DNA from: Rhododendron vialii
Taxonomy: Eukaryota; Streptophyta; Magnoliopsida; Ericales; Ericaceae
NCBI RefSeq assembly: GCF_030253575.1
Contig: NC_080560.1
Location: 14,761,001 to 14,825,000 of the forward strand
Direction of reading: 5' to 3'
Length of the DNA stretch: 64,000 nt
Shown here: piece by piece, positions 35,321 to 53,695 of the stretch
Layout: each line of letters begins with the position of its first letter
How positions within the stretch are numbered: the first letter of the stretch is position 1
Program-made: the position numbers and the translations under genes
The notes under the pieces: generated by a model
What the model was told of the DNA's origin: nothing
Seen by the model: the letters and a program-made list of their open reading frames with translations, nothing else
The model's database searches: none

Positions 35321-38300
35321 ATGAAAGCCTTCTTCACCAACGGAGACTTCTTCAAATCCTCCACGTTCATAAAGATCTCGGCTTTCCTCTTCATATCCCT
35401 CGCTTTCTTCTACTTCGGCAAGCACTGGTCCGATGGCTACCAGCAGCTCATCTTCTTCAACTCACGCCAAAACCCTCTCACCTCCTCCCAAACCACCCCC
35501 ACCGTCTCTCTCTCCCCAAACCACAACAAATCCTTTGACATCTCCTCCCTCATCGCCAACACCACTACCCAAACCCAAACCCTAGCTTCAATTCCACCGC
35601 CGTCGGATCCCGAACCGCTTCCCCCGCCTCCGCCGCCGGAAGTGCAGAGGTTTGGGATCGTGGACGAGAATGGGACGATGACGGACAATTTCGAAATTGG
35701 GGACTTTGACCCGGGCATTGCGGAGGATTGGGGGAGTGAAAACACGACAGAGGCGGTGGAGGAGAGTAGGGCGGTGGTTAAGAAGTTTGGGCGGTGTAAC
35801 GAGAGCATGAGGGAGTATATACCATGTTTGGACAATGTGGAGGCGATACGGGGGTTGGAGTCAACGGAGAGAGGGGAGAGGTTCGAGCGGCATTGTCCGG
35901 AGAAAGGGAAGGGGTTGGACTGCTTGGTTCCGGCTCCTAAGGGTTATAGAACCCCGATCCCCTGGCCGAGAAGTCGTGATGAGGTAGTATTTGTTGTGTT
36001 AATCTGCTGGCCTAAGGTAGTGTTTGGTTTTGGAAGAGAGATTCGGAATGTGACGAAATGGTCATTTCTTGGCCTCGAAGGTATGAGGATTCACCTAGAT
36101 TGGTGATTGATGATTCCATTTGTTATATGTATACATTGTGTGGCAGTTGGCCTAGTGGTTGTGTAGCAGCATTAATTGTTGTGTGGTAACCATATAGAGA
36201 GGGATTTGATACCCACTGTGATTGGTTGGGACGTGGATAGGGTAAAGTATGTTTTTTCAACAATTGGGGAAAAAATCCGATGAGAATTACGGAGGAATGA
36301 CCATTTCTGTTCATTCCAATCAACCAAACACTTGCCTAGCTGTATTTGATACTCTTTTCCAGTTTATCGTAGGGAATAATTCCATAAAATACAGTATTTT
36401 GAGAAGTACATATGCAATTTTATGGTGGAATCCAAATTACTGGCTGAAAATTTAGTTCAGAATCTTGTTTTCTCATTGTGATGGATAGTATTGAGATGAT
36501 ACCACTGTAGAGGTAAACCATGCAGTGGATGGATTATAAGCAAGTTATTGCAAATGCACTTCAATGCAGGTATGGTTTAGCAATGTTCCCCATGCACGTC
36601 TAGTTGAAGATAAGGGGGGTCAAAATTGGATTTCCATTGATAAAGACAAATTCAAGTTTCCTGGAGGTGGTACACAGTTCATACATGGGGCAGATCAGTA
36701 TTTGGATCAGATTTCGAAGGTTCTTAAGTTATTACAATACCACTTGGTAGTGAAATTAGTAGTTTGGTTAACGTTCGAGGTTCTTGTCTTTCTGATTGTG
36801 ATTTTCGTATTTGGATGCGTAGATGGTCCCTGATATAGCTTTTGGTCAGCATACTCGAGTTGCCATGGATGTTGGTTGCGGTGTTGCGAGTTTTGGTGCG
36901 TATCTATTATCACGGAATGTGCTCACAATGTCTGTAGCGCCGAAAGATGTGCATGAGAATCAGGTTCAATTCGCACTTGAGCGTGGAGTACCTGCAATGG
37001 TGGCAGCTTTAGCAACGCGGCGGTTATTGTATCCGAGTCAGGCCTTTGACTTGATACATTGTTCTAGATGTAGAATTAACTGGACTCGTGATGGTATGTT
37101 TTTCCCTCCCATAATTACTCGTTATCTTTGTTTGATAGGACTGTAGAAAAGAATTTTAGTTTCTAATCGAGCACCAGAGTACATCTTGGAAAAACTGACC
37201 TGTTACAGCCTACTTGCAGAATTTCCCAGTGGTTTAATAAGATTGTCTTGCCAAGTCAGTTCCTCATTAATGTGTTGTACCAGCGACATTGGTAATGGAC
37301 TGACTTGTATACAGATACTGGAGCCGACTTGTACTAACTCATTGATGGAAGCTCATAGATTGGGTGTTTTTAGTCAGTCCTGATGCTCAACTACGGCCTC
37401 GTTGTACAAATTGCTAAGTGAATGTCAGATACAAGTCCTAATGCTCTATGTTCCGTCAATTTTTCACAAAGTGGACAGTTATCACCTTAGGATTTGCATC
37501 ACACCAAATTCTTGATGGAAAATTATTATAATTTTCAAATAGGTTTTTGTGTTACGAATTATATCATGTGAATGTTTCCATTTGTTCGATTATTTTGTCT
37601 GCAATGCCCTGATTCATGAGCTTGTGAGAGCCATCCAAAAAAAGAACATCCTACGTCGGGCCATGTTAAAGCATCAAACTCAAAACAAATTGGCCTTGAA
37701 TGGAGATGCTGCCTTGGCTCATATATTAGTTTCGAAGGCTATTATTAACTAATGTGGGGCAAGCTCCAACACTCCCCTGCACATGCGACCCCTAACCCGC
37801 ATGTAGAGAGGTAAATAAAGGATTCATAACGTAGGGATCATAATGAAAAGCGTATTGGGCCTATTGGCAATGATTGGAGAGGCCGCTCAGGCTCATACAT
37901 TAGTTTTGGAGGTTATCATTAACCAATGTGGGAGGTTCACAAATTTGGTCTGTAATGGAAGTTTTTCCTAGCTTTGTCTCGATATATTAAGAATTTTAGT
38001 TTGGAAATCACTGTGTATATGTAATTCTTGTTGTAGCCTAATTTCTTATATTACGCTTCCATCTGAAGTTGTATCAAAGACGATTAAATACTTTGATCGT
38101 CAACCTGCAAACGTGCATGGACAATGTGCAATCATCATTTCTGTGTTAATTTAGTCATAGTCTAGTTGTTCCGTGCCGTCCTTATTTACAAAGTGGCATG
38201 TCGTTTTTGTCTGGGTAATCCATTGAAGCAACCAGTGGTTTAGTTATTCGAATTAAACTTTTATTGTGTAAAGAACTCTGGCAAAAACTGTATGAAGTAC

Positions 38301-41300
38301 TGTTGATGATCAAATAGGGGACATATTCTTATCATGGCTTTTGTCATTCTTTCATTGTCATGAAGATGGAATCTTGCTGCTTGAGGTCAACAGGGTACTA
38401 AGGGCAGGAGGATACTTTGCTTGGGCGGCACAACCTGTTTATAAGCATGAACCCCTCTTAGAAGAGCAATGGGAAGGTATTACCCTGCACAATTTGTATG
38501 CTGAATATTTGAGCTTTTAATAAAGTTTTATGAGTTTGACTCTAAATTTGGAATAGGGGCACCCCTTTTCTAGTATCCTTCTATGCACAATTGTACCTCA
38601 GTTTCCATTCAATTACTGTATTCGTTTCCAATTGCTTGCAAAGTGCCTTATGCTATTATTTTGACTGATAACATCATAAACTCCTTGAATTTAGATTTGA
38701 CTATAACTCCCCAAATTGGCGACTGAACAATTTGCAACTGGTTATGCCACATGTGCCTTTGATGTGACTTGCCAATTTATCTTCCTTTGTTTTCAGAAAT
38801 GGTTAATCTTACCAGTCGCCTTTGTTGGAATCTTGTAAAGAAGGAGGGTTATATTGCAATTTGGCAGAAGCCCTCTAACAACAGTTGCTATTTAAGTCGC
38901 GAGGCAGGAACCCAACCTCCGCTGTGTGATTCAGAGGATGACCCAGACAATGTTTGGTATTATCTACCATCCTATTTCTGTTTTTCTGCTTGTGATTCAA
39001 GTAGTCCACTTTTCTGCTTGTGATTCAACTAGTCCACATTCTAAATTGACGTGTAGGTTTAGATCTACTATAGTTTCTTGTCTTGTCATTGCTATCAGAA
39101 ATTGATCAGTCTTGTGTATCTGTAGAAGCAGTTAAAACTGAGACAACTTAAGCTCTTGGCCTCGATCATGGGCTTAATATTATCTTGCCTCATAGTTTAT
39201 GGAATTGATGCTTCAAGCCCAACTGTTCCTGTCCAGGTTTGAGAGGAATACATAGGTAAGGAAAAAGAAGGGTTGCTTCTGAACCCAAGTGTGGGTGTTG
39301 GCACTGGGCTCATACACAGTTTTCCAAGAGAAACTTATGAAACCATAGTTCATATTTCATGACTTGTAGACAGTTGTTTTTTATGTAGGCAGACCAGCAG
39401 CCCTCTGCGAACCAATGTAGGTACAGCGTGATGCAACACCATTAGAGTTTCGTAACCCTTTGAGAGAGCGGTTGTGAGGGAGAAATCTCCTAACATGCGA
39501 CGGCGATGGTTCTCTGATTCTTGTTTGGCAGTGAAACGAAGGGGTAGGCCATGGGTCCGGCTAACAAGCATTTCCATGGTGTCCCATGCTTGGAGACAGG
39601 TAGGCATACCCTTTGGCCAACAGCATCACGGCTAGATCTTGGGGTTTATGTCATTGAGTTGTAGTGGGTAGGTATACCTTATCGTGGTATGCTATGTACT
39701 GGTTAACTTTGTCTTATTGCCGAGGTCTCTCTTTTGTCTAAAATGGTCAAAGTGGACCCAAGTTCCAAGCAGCTTGAACAATATATCAATTCTAGCCGCC
39801 AATCCATGCTTCATGATGCTGCATGCAGGTCATGGGTTGTTGGGACATTCTGTCATTTACGCGCAAAACCCAAGGCATGCTACATATTAAAGGCATGTCA
39901 TTCTTGAGCGGAGTGATGAGAGATGAATCAGGAATCAAGGAGAGGCAAGGTTTAGTCCCCAGGCGGGGACATTGGAAGGCCTCTTAGCCAAAAGAGCGCC
40001 AAGGCAATGTCACGGGGCAAAAGCTTATATCCTATGGTGGTGGGGTCAATCCCCTTTAATGATGATCAAGTAACTTGCCATGTGCGATACACTTTCCCAT
40101 CTATCGGATACCAATTGTGACCCTTTTCCATTTGATAGCTGTAGCTGTTTCGATATGTATTTGTTTGGTGGATTAGGAACCAGTATACTAAAGAAACATG
40201 TATGGAAGAAGTACAAAGCTGAAAGTGAAGCAGGCTAAGGCTATACTTTTGACATATAAAGAGGAATTGGTCGATGAAACCTCTATGAGTAGGTGTGTAT
40301 GTTAGAAATGGGACTTGGTATTTGTTGGTACATTCCTATACTCTGATGGACCAGTATATTTTGAGAATAGAAAAAGCTTGTGAAAATTTTGAAAGAAGGT
40401 GCTACATGATGTATCTGCTGTCTGTTGCAAACCATGGACTAAGATCCTAATTTATTTTCTTGCTTTTAGGTATGTTGATCTGAAGGCATGTATCACTCGA
40501 CTACCTGATGATGGGGCCGGATCAAATGTTACCACATGGCCTGCACGACTTCATAATCCTCCTGACAGACTCCAGAGCGTACAAATGGATGCGTACATAT
40601 CAAGAAGAGAGCTCTTCAGTGCCGAATCAAAATACTGGAGTGAAATAATCGCAAGTTACGTTCGTGTGTTACATTGGAAAAGCTACAAACTTAGAAATGT
40701 GCTGGACATGAGAGCCGGTTTTGGAGGGTAATGGATTTTTATCTGAGATTTGTTCTTGCTTCTTGAGTATACCAAACTATTTGTCTATACAACATTAATG
40801 TCCAGTCACATTGTGCTATTCCTAGATTTTCCTGTAAAGTCATCTTATTTTTTGTGCTCAACTTATTTGTTTTTGCAGATTTGCAGCAGCATTGATAGAA
40901 CATCAACTTGATTGCTGGGTTCTAAATGTTGTTCCTGTTAGTGGCCCAAACACATTACCTGTTATCTATGATCGGGGGCTTCTAGGAGTTCTGCATGACT
41001 GGTACAAACTCCGCCACCACACGTGCACACACAACAACTATAATAAATGAAAAGCTAAAGGAAAAACAGATAGGCATGTTTTGGTTGTCCTCCATTGTTG
41101 ATTTGGCTGTGAATCCTTAATTCTAATGTTGTTGATTGACTAAGCCATAATATTGTGATTGTGTGTTATTTAGTTCACTAAATATAAGAAGTATTTCCTA
41201 GGTGTGAGCCATTTGACACATACCCAAGAACCTATGATCTATTGCATGCGGCTGGCCTCTTCTCTATTGAGCGAAAAAGGTACAGTCTACTCCCTATTAG

Positions 41301-41600
41301 TATCATGCATTAGCTTTAGTTTTTTTTTTATTCACCACTTCACAAATGTAACATCTCCGAACCATTTAGTATTTAGCCCATAATTTCTCGATTTTCTATT
41401 TCAGATGCAATGTCTCTAGCATCATGCTTGAAATGGACCGGATTCTAAGACCAGGTGGACACGTATACATCCGTGATTCTGTTGGTGTAATGGATGAACT
41501 TCAAGAAATTGGGAAGGCCATGGGTTGGCATGTTGCATTGAGGGACACTTCTGAGGGGCCCCACGCAAGTTATAGGATCCTGACATGTGATAAACGCTAA
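35321..41600 (+). CDS. PMT11: PMT11-like Golgi methyltransferase (DUF248/PMT family), 9 exons
   Basis: Predicted S-adenosylmethionine-dependent methyltransferase of the Golgi; QUA2/QUA3 relatives are tied to homogalacturonan methylesterification, but PMT11's own substrate is unproven. Exons: 35321-35983, 36570-36719, 36823-37093, 38366-38476, 38797-38956, 40470-40727, 40879-41001, 41202-41279, 41405-41600; in frame 2,010 nt (669 aa; family about 600-700). The N terminus [14 protein letters not shown] is followed by a membrane anchor at about residues 14-31, then a Pro/Thr-rich stem with a run of prolines near residue 105. The domain core contains [25 protein letters not shown], the SAM-binding [13 protein letters not shown] (about 284-296), [48 protein letters not shown] and [13 protein letters not shown]. 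Introns are GT-AG. The ending [11 protein letters not shown] fits the family. Confidence 0.93.
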
Positions 41601-42170
41601 TTACGGGTTTGAAGTGAAAGGATGTGAATCTCACCAAAAATGGTGAGATTTGGTGAGAAAGGGATCGCTTTTCATACTTCATTAAGAGATCGTAGTATAG
41701 GACTAAGTGGGAAGATTTCCCTAGTTGAAATGTACTCTCCTGTTTCTTTCTTTCCTTTCTTTTGCTTTCGACGTTTATAGAAGGTTTTCGTAGTTCTAAT
41801 GTTCTCTCCTGTTTCGTTTTTTCTGTTCTTCATATTTAGATACGTTAGTCCTGTAAGTAAAATTGAATTGGTTGCCAAACGAAATTACTTTTGTAACAAA
41901 ACCAGACTAATCAGATTAGACACCTTCTTCTTATCTTTGCCAGTTGAAATGTGGGGGGATAAGACTATTCAATCATCTCCATAGAACCAATATGTCAAAA
42001 CCAATTTTGGTAGATGAATCAATGGATTGGTTTAAGGGTAAGACCTGAACGTGGAAAATTTTAAGCTTTGTGGTTAGTTAACATCCCTTGTTATACACAA
42101 CTCACACCCTATAATAGACAATTTATACCCCCTTAACTTTTGTTGTACACAATTCACACACTTGTATAAC

Positions 42171-42455
42171 AATTCACACCCCCTGTTGTACAATTTACAT
42201 CCACAAACTACAATTTTGCACCTCCTATAATAGATAATTCACACTCCTTAAACTCTTCTTTGTACACACAACTCACATCTTCTATAACACACAATCCACA
42301 TTCTATAAAAGACAATTCACACCCCCTGTTGTACAATTTACATCCACAAACTACAATTTACACCTCCTATAATAGATAATTCACACTCCTTAAACTCCTC
42401 TTTGTATACACATCTCACATCTTCTATAACACACAATCCACACTCTATAAAAGAC
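42171..42455 (+). repeat. 142-bp tandem duplication in an AATTCACAC-rich block
   Basis: Two copies (42171-42313, 42314-42455), each starting AATTCACACCCCCTGTTGTA and ending TCTATAAAAGAC, about 95% identical by eye. Surrounding DNA repeats AATTCACAC, TATAATAGA and ACACAA motifs for about 700 bp, so the duplication sits in an older degenerate array. Confidence 0.88.
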
Positions 42456-42840
42456 AATTCACATCTAAAAAATACACAATAATTCACACCTCATATATAA
42501 CAAATAATTTACACCCACCCTGTTATATACAATTCACACTCTTCTGTATATAATAAACAATTCACACCTAATTGGTTACTTGCCAATTTTAGGTTTGGGT
42601 CTCGGATTGGGCAGAAGATTGCTATTTTAGCATGATGTTGTTTTCTTGTTCCTATTAGTCTAGTAACAATTTCAAAATTAATGAATTTTTTTTGCCATTC
42701 AAATAAATAAATAAACAATTCACACCTAAAAAAAAAAAATACACAATTCATATTCTCAAAAATTATTTGTTCTACACATAATTTCATATTCAATATGCGT
42801 CTTGTTTGGTAGATCTCATCGAGTAGATTCTAAAACTATA

Positions 42841-42864
42841 AATATATATATATATATATATATA
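42841..42864. repeat. (TA)n microsatellite
   Basis: About 12 TA dinucleotides in the PMT11-ADSS spacer. Confidence 0.9.
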
Positions 42865-43227
42865 ATAAAAGGTATTAAATTTAAATCACGTTAGCATGTA
42901 TCAACATCAACCACATCTGTTCAAAAAAAAAAAAAAAAACATCAACCACAGCTTAATAAATTCTCCACACGCAAAGGGCATATAAAGGAATGGTAAGACA
43001 AAAAAACTCTGTTCGTTTGGGTTTTAAAGGAAATTTTAAAGTGTAATAAGAGAGAGAAATTATTAAGGATCGCGTGCATGAATTTTGAGTCTTTCAAATG
43101 AACAAGTCGAAAAGGTTGGAACAGGACAAACCCACAAAAGTGAGACCAGCTTGAAATTTATTTTGGAACTCAATTTCACCGCCTACTTGCCCAAAACCCA
43201 ATTAAAAAAATGTCTGAATTTACGCGC

Positions 43228-43375
43228 TCAAAGTTCCACTGCCTAGTGCAGTTGGCAACCTACCCTCTCCTCCATCAGAAGGCAGAGGTTCGAGCTCCTT
43301 GGGACAGTTGAAAGTTACTGGAGTCCTCTGGTATTAATCTAACTATTCCGCTAACTCCTGCTTAGTATAAAATAT
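43228..43375 (+). repeat. Possible SINE upstream of ADSS
   Basis: Box A-like CCTAGTGCAGTTGGCAACC (43240-43261 region) and box B-like GCAGAGGTTCGAGCTCC (about 43283-43299) are spaced as in tRNA-derived elements. The 3' end and target duplication are not defined, and it is within 300 bp of the ADSS start codon. Confidence 0.5.
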
Positions 43376-43540
43376 GGAAAAATAAAAATAAAAATTAGGC
43401 CACTGATTCTAAGATTCAATACTCTTCGACGTCTACTTGCGAGGAGCCCGATTAAAAACCTAACCAACTATGGACTGAGGACAAGCAGCTTCCTAGCCCT
43501 CCTCTCTCTAGTTTTGGTCCGAGCACAAGCATCCGCCGCC

Positions 43541-48870
<5,330 letters not shown>

Positions 48871-51533
48871 TAGTATTGATTTCTCCCTCTGGATTTCCTG
48901 TGGGGTTTCGTTCTTCTCAATGGTAAGACGAGGATTCTAATGCCTGGGAAAATGCATCCTCTGTGTTCGGGATTAGTCTTTGGATAAACAAGTGACTTTT
49001 AGTTAGTTGACATGCATTGTCATAGCAACTATTGCTCCCCATCTGGGATACTTGGATTCATAGGTGTGTTGTGATTTCCCATAGCTGTGATGGGCTATTT
49101 ATAAGCAATTTTGGTTGGATGTTGTGGCTTACAAAGGCGCTGCGCCCTTAGTGTTGTTCTTGGATCCTTTTTGAAGGGATTTTTTGAGGGAAAAAACAGA
49201 TCTTTGTCAAGTTCGTTTTTCTCTCTTTTTTTCAGGTAGTGTTTGTGCGAACCCTTCCTCCTTTTTCGGATACTTGAATAGCTGTGGAGATGGACCACGC
49301 CGTGTATTGGTCGGGAGTACTGCCTTCACCAATACATAGCCATCATCCTACCGCTCTTTTGCTGACGCCGAAATTAAACTTCCACTGTGTCTCGCGAACA
49401 CTGAAGAGTATGTTTAATTCCATCAACTAATTATAGAATGTTGAAGCTCTCTTACCTATTGGCACCGTATCCCGAATGCTTCACAATATGGCGAGTTCCA
49501 TAAGGATCTTGAAATTTTGCAAAGGAAAAGAGGGTGAAAGTGTGGAGAAATTGAAGGGGAAAAAACCTGTATGTGTCTTTTATTAGGTTTTTTTAAGTAC
49601 AACTTTTTTAGGCCCCGCCAGGAAAATGATTTTTGCGGTAGGATGCACTCTAGAGAAAGTTCTCTCCTCCCGCCATTCTCAATTTTTTTGCTCCAATGTT
49701 CTCCCTCTCTCCTTTATTTCCCTTATTTGGTACGAATCTCCATTTTTTCTCTATTTTCTGCAGGAATTTAGGATCGCGGGAAGTAATTTTTCATCTTTTT
49801 TTTTTTTGGGTAATTTATTTATTTTTATCTTGTTATCAGTATTTTGTTTTGTTTGTACCAACTTACATGTGTTGAGTAATATCTCGCTCGCTTTCTGCGA
49901 AATAACTTACATTTCCAGAAGACAGAGCAAAACTAGCAGGTGAATTGTCTTCCTCCGACAAGAACGAGTGGCAACTCTTGTATCTATCTATCTACCTTCA
50001 TCTCTTGGAAGACAGATATCCGCAATATTTTCAGTCTGTTGAAAAATTAAGGAAGCCCATAAACGGTAATGTAGAAAGTCCGATATTTTATACTAGTAGT
50101 AACAAAGAATTATTGACCGGTCGTATCATATGGTTATCATTTTAATGTCGTGGGACAGAGCACTTGTCCCAGACTCGTGATATATACGAGTCAAATCACT
50201 CACTCAGCAAATACAATACTACTAGTACTTAATAAACATATAAAATGATTTTCACAGCGCTTTTTTTTATTATAATAAAATAGCACTATCTTCTTTGTTT
50301 TGTTTTTAAACTTTTTTTAAGCGTATTTTTTTTCACTAGAAGATAAAAAAAAATACATGGAGCTTGAAAATCATTACCCTAAACAAATTGTAAAATAATG
50401 TTTACTAAACCAGTGGTATCAGTAATGGTTGTTGAGAGCTCAATTGTCACAAAATTTCACATCCGGGAGCAATCTATATCCCCTTCTTATATCCTTTTAC
50501 CAAACGAGCTATAATTGTCACGAAATTTCACGTACCCAATCAAAATCCATGTACACGAGGCTATCTAAACTATCAAGCGTGGACTTTCACTTTTAAACGT
50601 ATCTAAAAATAACCATACAAAGTGGATACTAACATGTTTTCTTGACAACTCAAATGTCCAGGCTTGAAAGATTGGATTTACAATTAATTAAATCGAGTTT
50701 AACCAGTTGATTGTTGTTACCAAGACCTTACTAGACGTTTTTTTTGAATCAAGGGTAGACCTGACTTGGGCAACATGCATGCTTGAAATTTCTCATGGGA
50801 GAGAAGTCAATAATGGCAGCCTGTCAAAGTAACGACCCCGTCCTGTTGAATTTATTGGAACCCGTCCTACCAAGGCATCATTGTACGAATTGTGTGTTTG
50901 TAATGATCCCGTCCTACGATGGAAGCTTGGGATTCGAAATATTCCATGTCGGATGGGGCAACTACAAACTCCAACTTTCACGCTCCCTTATAGTTTGCCT
51001 TGGGGCCTCCAATTTTTTAGGATGCCAAATTTTTTTATGCCCTTATATACCAGTATAATAGGAAAATGTCCAACAAAACTAGGGCCCATTTTAAAATGGA
51101 AGTACAAAAGAAAAGGCCTAAAAAAATGGTGGACGTAAAGGTGTAAACTTTTAAAGTTTGTGGGTTAAATTACACTAAGGAATGATATATTTGTCCCAAG
51201 TTTTGTAAAGAATCAAACCCCGGCCCTTACCAATCATTTGAATTTGGAATTAAATAGAAAACACCCCCGACCTTCGTTTAACTTCCTTTTCAACATATTA
51301 GGAGAGCGGCTCGTGCCAGCATGAGGTATCTTATGCCTGGTATTGAGAAGATGTGTTTATCTGCGATAAAAGTTGTGGTGTTATGAGAGCGTAATTTGTT
51401 GGAACCAGTGTTTATGTATTTACAATATTTTGAAGTCATACGGTAGCTAATTATATAGAGGGGAGTTTGATACAAGTTTATGTTCCATAACATGAGCCAA
51501 AAGATATGTCAGCAGGTTTGGAAAGTTTTGTAG

Positions 51534-51615
51534 TGAGAAGAGTAGAGGTAGCTGCAAATTATGCACAGCAAATGTGAGAAGAGTAGAGGTAGCTGCAAAT
51601 TATGCACATCAAAAG
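51534..51615 (+). repeat. 41-bp tandem duplication
   Basis: Two copies of GAGAAGAGTAGAGGTAGCTG followed by CAAATTATGCACA, nearly identical. Confidence 0.85.
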
Positions 51616-52021
51616 ATTTGCTGCAACATCTACTATTCTGCGAGGTAGAACAAAAGGTTTGTTTGACAGAGTTAGTCCTTCTTTGTACAGTGGCACACTG
51701 CACAAAGTAAGACATATTCTAGTCGTAAGCTAACTACAAACTACAAAAAGGAACAATACTTAGCTGACAATCATGCTCCATCTTAGGCAAATCAAGCGGA
51801 TTGCTAAAAGCCAAGAATGTGAAAAGAAATGGAGTAACATCATTATCATTATTAGGCAAACAAATTTATTCCGCTGTACGTGCACAACACAAAAAAGGAA
51901 TGCAAAAGCAATCAAGCTAGCAGACAAGTTTGGCACATAAACAAGTTTAGAATAGCTGAATTATATAAAATTATTCCACTGAGTATGGCGCCCAAAAATG
52001 CGCACACTATCTAGGAGTACC

Positions 52022-52138
52022 TAAGAAGGTCATAAGGAACCATAATTTGGTCACCAAGACGAAGATGCTGAATCCAGAAGGTCATAAGCAACCATAATTT
52101 GATCGGCAACATGAAGTTGCCGAATCCAAATGGTAACA
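52022..52138 (+). repeat. Tandem duplication of about 58 bp
   Basis: Two diverged copies of AAGGTCATAAGSAACCATAA followed by TTTGRTC and GAATCCA. Confidence 0.7.
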
Positions 52139-52874
52139 AATACAAATCTTTGTGTGTTCATAGGGACCATGCGCAAAAGATATTTAGCAGCACCTAAAAA
52201 GGTTGGAAGCAGTATAGATCCCAATAATTAGTCTGCCGGCCAACATCTGGACACCGAATTCAACCTTTTAAAAAAATGCAAACAACAACTGGAGCCATAC
52301 ACAAGCTGCACACAATGTGCTCAAACAAGTAAACAACAATTCTAACTCGACAAAGCCTCGTCCAAAATAAAGCCACACAAATCGGATCCTCAAATACTAC
52401 GACTCAACAAGAAGAGAAAAAAAACAAAACTACACGAGCATAGCCCCGGAATGAAATGAAACCCTGCGAAGAACAATTTGAAACCCACAAACCTCCGCCC
52501 AACAAAATAAAAGCACACAAAAGGGAACTTAATAAATAAAATACCATGACGAACCGAATAACCTCTGGCAAAACGTACCCGGGGGCGGGAAACCACCGAT
52601 CACGCTCACAGAGAACACAGAACGAGCGAAACCGGACAAAAAACCACGAGCGAAAATCCACAAACAGCACAGTAGGCAAACGGCACACGCATAAAAGTGA
52701 ACGAACCTAACCTGAGAGGACGAGTTTGAGAGCAGAACACCACCGGAGAAAAATCGATCCGCTTGCTCCGCGCTAACCCCACGAACAGTCTCCCCTCTCA
52801 CTGCCTAGAAACATCTGCGTCCATCATAGAGGCTAGATATTTCTACAGTCTCCTGTCAAAAGCAAGAAGCATGA

Positions 52875-53111
52875 CGCCAGCACGGCACATCGCCAAAATA
52901 CAAAACTGCCCCTAGCGTCCTGCGTCGAGGTTCCGGTTCCGACTCTGATGGACATGTGGGCCTTTCCCTGGGCGCTGGCTCTGCTGCAGTCCAGGTTGTG
53001 GTCTCCGAGAGGACCGAGCCCAAGGGTGGTTTCGTTGAGATGAGGGTCTTCGACTTCCACCATAACTGGTTCAGGAAGCTTGAACGAAGCTCTTGGAAGG
53101 GAAAGAGATGA
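52875..53111 (+). other. Unrecognised open segment, possible gene fragment
   Basis: An open frame of 78 codons, from just after a stop at 52872-52874 to a TGA at 53109-53111, with protein-like composition (for example SGSDSDGHVG, VVVSERTEPKGG, MRVFDFHHNWFRKLE). It has no in-frame ATG near its start and no family I recognise. It could be a decayed exon or part of an unclassified repeat. Confidence 0.25.
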
Positions 53112-53554
53112 ATGACTGAGAAGGTGGCTAGGTCCCTAGCAGAGTCGCCAATTGTAAGGGTTCGATTTGACGGGACCATGACTTGAATTAGTATTCCTCC
53201 TCCGCTGCTCCGTTCCCCTACCTCTGGACCTGCAATAAGTCACTAAGGCTAGAGTAGCCCAGTGACCCTCCGACGATCAAGTCAGATCTCAGGGGAAGTT
53301 ATAGGTCTAGGGTTAGAGAAGAATGGCATACCTCTTTAGGTTAGAGTCCCTTCGTATTTATAGACCTAGGTTTGCTTGGCCTCCAAGCTAGCGCGTGAAG
53401 GGTACGCTCGGGTAACCGCCTCGGGTGACATCATAGATAACACACCGGATAAGGCGGTTACGGAGCACATGGCCAGGTCAGCCCTTTGTGAGGATTATTC
53501 TCGATGCTGTGTCTTATCAGGGCTTGCTCGGGAGCCCTTGGTGCTGCGTTTCGG

Positions 53555-53673
53555 GGGTCGATATGGAGCCCACGGTGGTATGCTTCCAGGGTCGGTATAT
53601 ATGGAGCTCGGTAATATGCTTCCAGGGTCGGTACGGAGCTCGGTGATATGTCTTTGGAGTCAGTACGGAGCCC
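53555..53673 (+). repeat. Degenerate 32-36-bp minisatellite
   Basis: Four imperfect units built on GGGTCGGTACGGAGCTCGGT and ATATGCTTCCA, ending about 25 bp before the start of the receptor-kinase remnant. Confidence 0.75.
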
Positions 53674-53695
53674 CATTTATTCGGGCCACTACACT

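Larger units (their letters stand above)
41601..43540. other. Spacer between PMT11-like and ADSS genes
   Basis: It contains the PMT11 3' UTR, a long AC/TTCACA-rich low-complexity block (about 42,060-42,790) with a true tandem duplication inside, a TA microsatellite (42841-42863), a possible SINE and the ADSS promoter. I see no additional gene. The CTCCTCTCTCTAG just before the ADSS start is a typical pyrimidine-rich leader. Confidence 0.6.
48871..53554. other. Gene-poor spacer downstream of ADSS
   Basis: About 4.7 kb. The ADSS 3' UTR lies at its left. I find only short, unsupported open frames, two small tandem duplications (51534-51615, 52022-52138) and one GC-rich open segment (52875-53111). 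The minus-strand frames at 52,390-52,800 overlap each other and look non-coding. GC content rises after about 52,880, and the wording there differs from the AT-rich DNA to the left, suggesting an inserted repeat of unknown class up to the kinase fragment. Confidence 0.5.

Noticed and set aside
52390..52801. Three overlapping minus-strand frames rich in Phe/Cys/Val
   Set aside because: Mutually overlapping in different frames, with no motif or splice logic; likely noncoding.
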